A model generated the notes under the pieces. That model had not been told where the DNA came from, did no database searches, and saw nothing but the letters and a program-made list of their open reading frames with translations. Both the position numbers and the translations under genes were made by a program. From Mycolicibacterium rhodesiae (GTDB taxonomy: Bacteria > Actinomycetota > Actinomycetes > Mycobacteriales > Mycobacteriaceae), in assembly GCF_002086695.1 (NCBI RefSeq), contig NZ_MVIH01000022.1, positions 1 through 64,000 on the forward strand: a stretch of 64,000 bases of DNA. Direction: 5' to 3'. Of the stretch, positions 59,709-64,000 are shown piece after piece (the stretch's first letter is position 1; every line of letters begins with the position of its first letter).

Positions 59709-61100
59709 TCAGGAGACCGGCGGTCTCCGATTTGCCCATGGCCGCGCCATCTCGATCTGATGGCTCAACGACAGCAGCGTCGCCTCGTCGGAGGGCCGGC
59801 CGACCAGCTGGATCGACATCGGAACCCCAGCGTCGTCGAGACCCCACGGGACGACGGCGGCGGGCTGGCCCGTCGCGTTGAACATGGCGTTGAACGGCAC
59901 CCGAGCCGACACCATCGCCAGCGTCGCGACGCCGCCGCGGTGCTGGTACTGACCGATGCGCGACGGACCGGTCGCGGTGCCGGGGGTGATCAACACGTCG
60001 ACGTGGTCGAAGATCGACTGGACCCGCGCCGCGAGTGCCGGTTCGGCCGCACGCACCTTGGCGATCTGCGCATCGGAGATCAACCGGCCCAGCCGCGCAA
60101 TGCCTTTGGTCCTCGGCTCGAGCCGCTCCCGGTGTGGCAGGGCGGTCGCATCCTCGAACGCGCCGCGCCACATCCGCGGCAGCACATGGCCGTAGACCGC
60201 CCACGCCGGATAGTCGGGATCGCGCCAGAACACCTCATGGCCGAGGTCGCGCAGCAGCGCCTCCGCACCGTCGAGTGCCTTCTGCTGCGCCTTCCCGACC
60301 CGACCGAGCATCGTCGGAGGCAGCTTGGTGCTCAAGGCAATTCGGAGTCTGCCGGGCTCGCGATTGGCGGCGGTGACGAACCCTCCCGACGGACCGGGCA
60401 ACGCCGAGGTCGCGTCGAGGAACAGCGCGGCGTCCTCCACCGTGCGCGTCATCGGGCCGTTGACCGACAACCCACACCACGCGTCGTCGTGCGGAGCCAT
60501 CGGCACCCGGTCCCGCTGCGGCTTCAGTCCGAACAGCCCGCACCAGGTGGACGGAATGCGGATGGACCCGGCCCCGTCGGAGCCCAACGCCATGGGTGCG
60601 AGCCCCGCGGCCACGGCCGCACCGCTGCCGCCGCTGCTGCCGCCCGGTGCGCGCTCCAGATCCCACGGATTGTGGGTGGCGCCGAAGGAGATCGTCTCGG
60701 TGAACGGCCAGAGCATCATCTCCGGCACCGACGTCTTGCCCAGGATCACCGCACCGGCCTCCCGCAACCGGCGCACCACCAGCGCATCGCTCGTCGGCGG
60801 CTGTCCGTAGGCGCTGCTGCCGTAGCAGGTGAATTCGTCGGCGACGTCGACGTCGTCCTTGATCGCGATCGGCACACCCAGCAGCGGCCTGCGTTCACCG
60901 GCGTCGAGCAACTCCTGCGCGGCGGCGGCCTCCCGACGGGCGCTGTCGGTGAGCACCACGCGATAGGCCCGCAACTCCCGGTCGACGCGCGCTATCCGGT
61001 CGAGATACAACTCCAGCAGGGCGGGAGCGGTGATGGTGCCGTTGACGAGCATGCGCGCCTGCTCGGCAGCACCGGCGAAGGCTATGTCGGTGGAGTCCAT
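59709..61100 (-). CDS. amiB2: Amidase-signature-family amidase (AmiB2/Rv1263-type)
   Basis: 463 residues from ATG (MDSTDIAFAGAAEQARML). The Ser-cisSer-Lys triad is visible: Lys in GVPIAIKDDVDV, cis-Ser and nucleophilic Ser in the GGSSGGSGAAVAAG signature with the following DGAGSIRIPS. The C-terminal substrate part ends PMSIQLVGRPSDEATLL. It hydrolyses an unspecified carboxamide. Order next to the cyclase and HIT gene matches Rv1263. Divergent from the HIT gene. Confidence 0.88.
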   Translation of the reverse strand: MDSTDIAFAGAAEQARMLVNGTITAPALLELYLDRIARVDRELRAYRVVLTDSARREAAAAQELLDAGERRPLLGVPIAIKDDVDVADEFTCYGSSAYGQPPTSDALVVRRLREAGAVILGKTSVPEMMLWPFTETISFGATHNPWDLERAPGGSSGGSGAAVAAGLAPMALGSDGAGSIRIPSTWCGLFGLKPQRDRVPMAPHDDAWCGLSVNGPMTRTVEDAALFLDATSALPGPSGGFVTAANREPGRLRIALSTKLPPTMLGRVGKAQQKALDGAEALLRDLGHEVFWRDPDYPAWAVYGHVLPRMWRGAFEDATALPHRERLEPRTKGIARLGRLISDAQIAKVRAAEPALAARVQSIFDHVDVLITPGTATGPSRIGQYQHRGGVATLAMVSARVPFNAMFNATGQPAAVVPWGLDDAGVPMSIQLVGRPSDEATLLSLSHQIEMARPWANRRPPVS

Positions 61101-61136
61101 CTCCCGCAGCCTAACGCTGCCCGCTACGGTGGCCAG

Positions 61137-61568
61137 ATGGCATGCGTGTTCTGCGAGATCGTCGCCGGGACGGCACCCGCCATCCGCGTTCACGAGGACG
61201 ACGGCTTTCTCGGCATCCTGGACATCCGCCCGTTCACCCGGGGCCACACCCTGGTGGTGCCCAAGCGGCACACCGTCGACCTCACCGACACCCCGGCCGA
61301 GACTTTGGCCGGGATGCTTGCGGTCGGCCAGCGAATCGCGCAGGCGACCCGGGCGTCCGATCTCGGGGCGACCGGCAACAACATCGCCATCAATGACGGC
61401 AAGTCGGCAATGCAGACGGTGTTTCACATTCACCTGCATGTGATTCCGCGGCGCGACGGCGACAAGCTGTCATTCGCCAAGGGGATGCTGCTGCGCCGCG
61501 ACCCCGATCGCGAAAGCACCGGGCGGATCCTGCGCGACGCCCTGTCTCAGCTCGACACAACAGGATGA
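61137..61568 (+). CDS. HIT-family nucleotide hydrolase/transferase
   Basis: 143 residues. CVFCEIVAGTAPA (zinc-binding start), VPKRHTVDL, and the histidine triad VFHIHLHVIPR (H-x-H-x-H). The catalytic His is the middle one. HIT proteins hydrolyse AMP or GMP derivatives such as adenosine phosphoramidates and Ap4A. Followed 7 nt later by the Ddn-like gene on the same strand, the same pair as Rv1262c-Rv1261c. Confidence 0.92.
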   Translation: MACVFCEIVAGTAPAIRVHEDDGFLGILDIRPFTRGHTLVVPKRHTVDLTDTPAETLAGMLAVGQRIAQATRASDLGATGNNIAINDGKSAMQTVFHIHLHVIPRRDGDKLSFAKGMLLRRDPDRESTGRILRDALSQLDTTG

Positions 61569-61575
61569 GAGTGGC

Positions 61576-62004
61576 ATGGCCGATACCGCACTGATGACGT
61601 TCGTGAAGGTGCACGAATGGCTGTACCGGCGGACCAACGGGTGGATCGGGCACCGGATGCCCGGTGCCCCGTCGTCGTTGATGCTGCACACCGTCGGGGC
61701 GAAAACCGGGCAGCCGCGGTCGAATCTGCTCGCCTACTACCGCGATGGCGACGACTATCTGGTCGTCGCATCCAATGCCGGCGCGGACCGCAACCCGGCT
61801 TGGTATCACAACCTGCGCGCCCATCCGAAGATCGAAATCAACCTCGGCAGAAGGCGTTTGGCGGTCACTGCACACATCCTGATGCCGGACGACCCCGACT
61901 ACGGGCGACTGTGGCACATCTGCGACTCGAACAACGGTGGCCGGTACAGCTCGTATCAGCGCGGGACCACGCGGCCGATCCCGGTCGTGCGCCTGACACC
62001 CTGA
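61576..62004 (+). CDS. F420-dependent Ddn-family (deazaflavin) oxidoreductase
   Basis: 142 residues. MRGAPSS-like MPGAPSSLMLHTVGAKTGQPRSNLLAYYRDGDDYLVVASNAGADRNPAWYHNLRAHP is the family core that binds F420H2 (T-G-A/K-R and NPAWYHNL motifs). The N-terminal amphipathic helix VHEWLYRRTNGW may touch the membrane, as in Ddn. Ddn family members reduce quinones or nitroimidazole prodrugs. Coexpressed with the HIT gene. Confidence 0.9.
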   Translation: MADTALMTFVKVHEWLYRRTNGWIGHRMPGAPSSLMLHTVGAKTGQPRSNLLAYYRDGDDYLVVASNAGADRNPAWYHNLRAHPKIEINLGRRRLAVTAHILMPDDPDYGRLWHICDSNNGGRYSSYQRGTTRPIPVVRLTP

Positions 62005-62006
62005 GC

Positions 62007-62154
62007 GTCCGCCTCTGAGCGACAACAGACCCCACATCGAGATCGACGGCAGCGTGAGAAAGATCGAGTAGACGTCACGCCCGCGTCGATTTCGACGAAA
62101 TCTTGGAGCCTGTCGCTCGGAGGCGGACAACAAGCATGTCCGCCGGACAGGCTC
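62007..62154. other. Alternative long hairpins between convergent genes
   Basis: Arms 62007-62024 and 62111-62128 match over 17 of 18 bases with an 86-nt loop. The right arm can instead form a compact hairpin with 62106-62114 pairing to 62146-62154 (9 bp) and 62122-62128 to 62138-62144 (7 bp, 9-nt loop). The structures lie between the stops of the Ddn-like (+) and LLM (-) genes. A two-way terminator is likely; a mutually exclusive fold is possible. Confidence 0.6.
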
Positions 62155-62177
62155 GAGTAGTTGCTCCGAAAAACCTG

Positions 62178-63209
62178 CTAGAAAAGCTCTTTCGCCAGCA
62201 GTTCCAGCGTGACCTCCCGGTCCGGAGCGGTCGCCGAGTCGGTCCCGCGACGGGCGGACGCGACGGGGTTGACCATCACCTCGTCGACGTCGAACTCTGC
62301 GGCCACCGCGCGAACCTGATCGGCCGCTTCGGACGGTGAACCGACCACGGCCTTGCTGCGCCCGGCGGCGATGATCGCCTCGGCCTGCGGGTGCATCGTC
62401 AGCGCCGCAGCGTCCTCGACCAGGTCGAGCGGCCCGAGCGGCTGACCGGTGCGCAGGCGGGCCATCATCTGCAGGTTCGGCAGCAGCAACGCCTCGGCCT
62501 CGGACCGGGTCGGCGCGACCACCGCGTTGACCGTCATGAACGTCACCGGCTCGGCGGCCACCACACTGGGCCGGAATTCCGACCGGTAGGTGGCCAGCGC
62601 CTCCACGGTCCCCTGCCCGGCGAAGTGATGGGCGAAAACATACGGCAGCCCCTTGGCGGCGGCCAGATGCGCGGAGTACATCGACGAGCCGAGCAGCCAC
62701 AGCCGCGGCTCCTCGACCGCCGCAGGCGTGGCCTTGAGGATGTAGTCCTGGTTGCGGATCGGGATACGCACCCCGTGCGCGCTCATCAGCGCCGCGACGT
62801 CGTCGAGGTACTGCGGGAAGTTCTCGATATCTGAGTCGTCACGGGTGCCCCGCAACATGTACGACGTCACCGGGTCGGAGCCGGGCGCACGGCCAATACC
62901 GAGATCGATGCGCCCCGGGGCGGCCGCCTCCAGGAGCGCGAACTGTTCGGCGACGGCCAGCGGTGCATGGTTGGGCAGCATCACCCCACCCGAACCCAGC
63001 CGCAGCTGGGTGGTCTGGGCGGCCAGGTAGGCCAGGATCACCGGCGGGCTGGTGGCCGCGACCGCGGGCATGTTGTGGTGTTCAGCCACCCAATACCGGG
63101 TGAATCCCAAGCGGTCGGCGGTCTGGGCCAGCCGTACGGTGGCCGCCAGCGCGTCGGCGGTGGTCTGGTCGGTACGTACCGGAACGAGGTCGAGGACAGA
63201 AAGCCGCAT
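62178..63209 (-). CDS. LLM-class flavin-dependent oxidoreductase, MsnO8-like
   Basis: 343 residues from the ATG with GAGGTGA 4 nt upstream (a GTG two codons earlier is less likely). Family marks: LSVLDLVPVRTDQT, RYWVAEHHNMPAVAATSPPV, RLGSGGVMLPNHAPLAVAEQFALLEA, GRIDLGIGRAPGSDP, and PRLWLLGSSMYSA. This is the single-component luciferase-like subfamily common in actinobacteria. The cofactor is most likely FMN; substrate unknown. Confidence 0.86.
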   Translation of the reverse strand: MRLSVLDLVPVRTDQTTADALAATVRLAQTADRLGFTRYWVAEHHNMPAVAATSPPVILAYLAAQTTQLRLGSGGVMLPNHAPLAVAEQFALLEAAAPGRIDLGIGRAPGSDPVTSYMLRGTRDDSDIENFPQYLDDVAALMSAHGVRIPIRNQDYILKATPAAVEEPRLWLLGSSMYSAHLAAAKGLPYVFAHHFAGQGTVEALATYRSEFRPSVVAAEPVTFMTVNAVVAPTRSEAEALLLPNLQMMARLRTGQPLGPLDLVEDAAALTMHPQAEAIIAAGRSKAVVGSPSEAADQVRAVAAEFDVDEVMVNPVASARRGTDSATAPDREVTLELLAKELF

Positions 63210-63249
63210 AGTCACCTCAACGATACGAGTGCGCGCATGCTTCCCTCAC

Positions 63250-63993
63250 CTACCGCCGCAAACCCGCCCGCCTGGCGGCGTCGGTGAAGACGTCGTCGAG
63301 CATCGCCGGGGTGAGCCGCCCGGTGAACATGTTCTGCTGGCTCGGGTGATAGCAGCCCAGAAGCTGGCGACCCGACGGCAGATCGACCACCACGCCGTGT
63401 CCGAACTTCGGCTTGGCCAGCGCGGGCAGGTCGTCGACGAGCAACCGCAGCGCCGCGTCCCAGCCGAAGCCGCCGAGGGTGACGATCACCTTCACCGACG
63501 GCGCGATCAGCCGCCACTCGGCGGTCAGCCACGGCTCACACGTCGACCGCTCGGCGGGTTCCGGCTTGTTGCCGGGCGGCGCACACCGGACGGCGGCGAC
63601 CACCCGAATATCCTTGGTGGACAAGCCGTCCGCGGCGTCCACACTGATCGGCTGGTTCACCAGGCCGGCACGGTGCAGCGCCGCGAACAATTGATCCCCC
63701 GAGCGATCACCGGTGAAGACCCGGCCCGTGCGGTTGCCCCCTTGAGCGGCCGGGGCCAGGCCCAGCACCAGAATCTTCGGCTGCGCCGAACCCCACCCGG
63801 TGATCGGCCTGCCCCAATACGGCTCGCCGGCGAACGAGCGGCGTTTGGTGACCGCCACCTCCTCGCGCCAGCTGACCAGCCTCGGACACGCGCGGCACAC
63901 GCTGACCTGGGCGTCCACTTCGCCGATGTCGCGGGCCTGCGCCGCCAGAGCTGCCACCTGGGCGGCGTCGGTGGCCACCGGCGTCTCAGGCAC
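63250..63993 (-). CDS. Family 5 uracil-DNA glycosylase (UdgB), [4Fe-4S] type
   Basis: 247 residues, possibly longer since the start may lie beyond the window's right end. VCRACPRLVSWRE gives two cluster cysteines, and VRCAPPGNKPEPAERSTCEPW gives two more. Motif A is LVLGLAPAAQGGNRTGRVFTGDRSG (GLAPAxxGxNRTGRxFTGD), which lacks the polar catalytic residue of classic UDGs as in UdgB. The C-terminal motif is CYHPSQQNMFTGRLT. It removes uracil and other deaminated bases from double-stranded DNA. Matches Rv1259 by order. Confidence 0.9.
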   Translation of the reverse strand: MPETPVATDAAQVAALAAQARDIGEVDAQVSVCRACPRLVSWREEVAVTKRRSFAGEPYWGRPITGWGSAQPKILVLGLAPAAQGGNRTGRVFTGDRSGDQLFAALHRAGLVNQPISVDAADGLSTKDIRVVAAVRCAPPGNKPEPAERSTCEPWLTAEWRLIAPSVKVIVTLGGFGWDAALRLLVDDLPALAKPKFGHGVVVDLPSGRQLLGCYHPSQQNMFTGRLTPAMLDDVFTDAARRAGLRR

Positions 63994-64000
63994 GGCCGGG

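Noticed and set aside
1..64000. tRNA, rRNA or known riboswitch genes
   Set aside because: No cloverleaf, rRNA-like segment or recognisable riboswitch core was noticed on reading both strands; a covariance-model scan was not possible here.

Overview
The window reads as chromosomal DNA of a fast-growing mycobacterium (Mycolicibacterium type). The evidence is high G+C, frequent GTG starts, 4-nt stop/start overlaps, and typical mycobacterial families: a haemophore-like secreted protein, DUF3558-type lipoproteins LprB/LprC, a WS/DGAT acyltransferase, an F420-dependent Ddn-family protein and an Rv1264-type adenylyl cyclase. From memory of the M. tuberculosis gene order, two blocks look syntenic with H37Rv in inverted orientation. 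One runs from cysND and oppBCDA (Rv1280c-Rv1286) to SbcC/SbcD-like, SixA-like, lprC/lprB and an ABC exporter pair (Rv1272c-Rv1278). The other covers Rv1259-Rv1265 (UdgB, HIT, Ddn-like, amidase, adenylyl cyclase). No rRNA, tRNA, CRISPR array or intact insertion sequence was recognised.

Layout. 1-5.5 kb: the start of a large PfaA-like iterative polyketide/polyunsaturated-fatty-acid-type synthase (KS-AT-tandem ACP, running off the left edge), preceded by a PfaD-like enoyl reductase; both on the minus strand. 5.8-18.4 kb: mixed metabolism and transport, including a haemophore-like protein, a bacterial voltage-gated cation channel, a Tat lipoprotein amine oxidase, an APC permease, an MFS exporter, an operon of LLM oxidoreductase, lactate 2-monooxygenase and PPOX protein, a bicupin, a SLAC1/TDT transporter and an Rrf2 regulator. 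18.4-21.3 kb: two secreted Ala-rich proteins that share an upstream 11-bp direct-repeat motif. 21.3-25.4 kb: sulfate assimilation (cysD-cysNC-cysQ) plus an isochorismatase-fold hydrolase. 26.3-31.7 kb: an OppBCDA peptide importer.

31.7-45.2 kb looks like an accessory insertion between two blocks that are otherwise in tuberculosis-complex order. It starts with an alpha/beta hydrolase, a frameshifted DszC-like flavin monooxygenase remnant and a WS/DGAT. It is dominated by a nine-gene minus-strand operon (44.0 to 35.2 kb): diiron hydroxylase alpha subunit, a beta subunit fused to a ubiquitin-like TmoB domain, an MmoB-type effector, a thioredoxin-fold [2Fe-2S] protein, a NuoF-like NADH dehydrogenase, an NCS1 permease, a cyclase/isatin-hydrolase-type enzyme, RidA and an M20 amidohydrolase. 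It is controlled from the opposite strand by a MerR+XRE+cupin triple-fusion regulator. My reading is a catabolic system for a cyclic nitrogen compound. Its soluble diiron monooxygenase appears to draw electrons from complex-I-like modules instead of the usual ferredoxin reductase. This is the most novel item in the window.

45.2-64 kb: the conserved block, with an SbcCD-like pair, SixA-like phosphatase, LprC/LprB, a heterodimeric ABC exporter, a third secreted protein with a basic tail, an Rv1265-like protein, an adenylyl cyclase, a hypoxanthine-DNA glycosylase-like protein, a TetR regulator with a perfect palindrome near it and a Clp-N-like protein, then amidase, HIT, Ddn-like, LLM oxidoreductase and UdgB.
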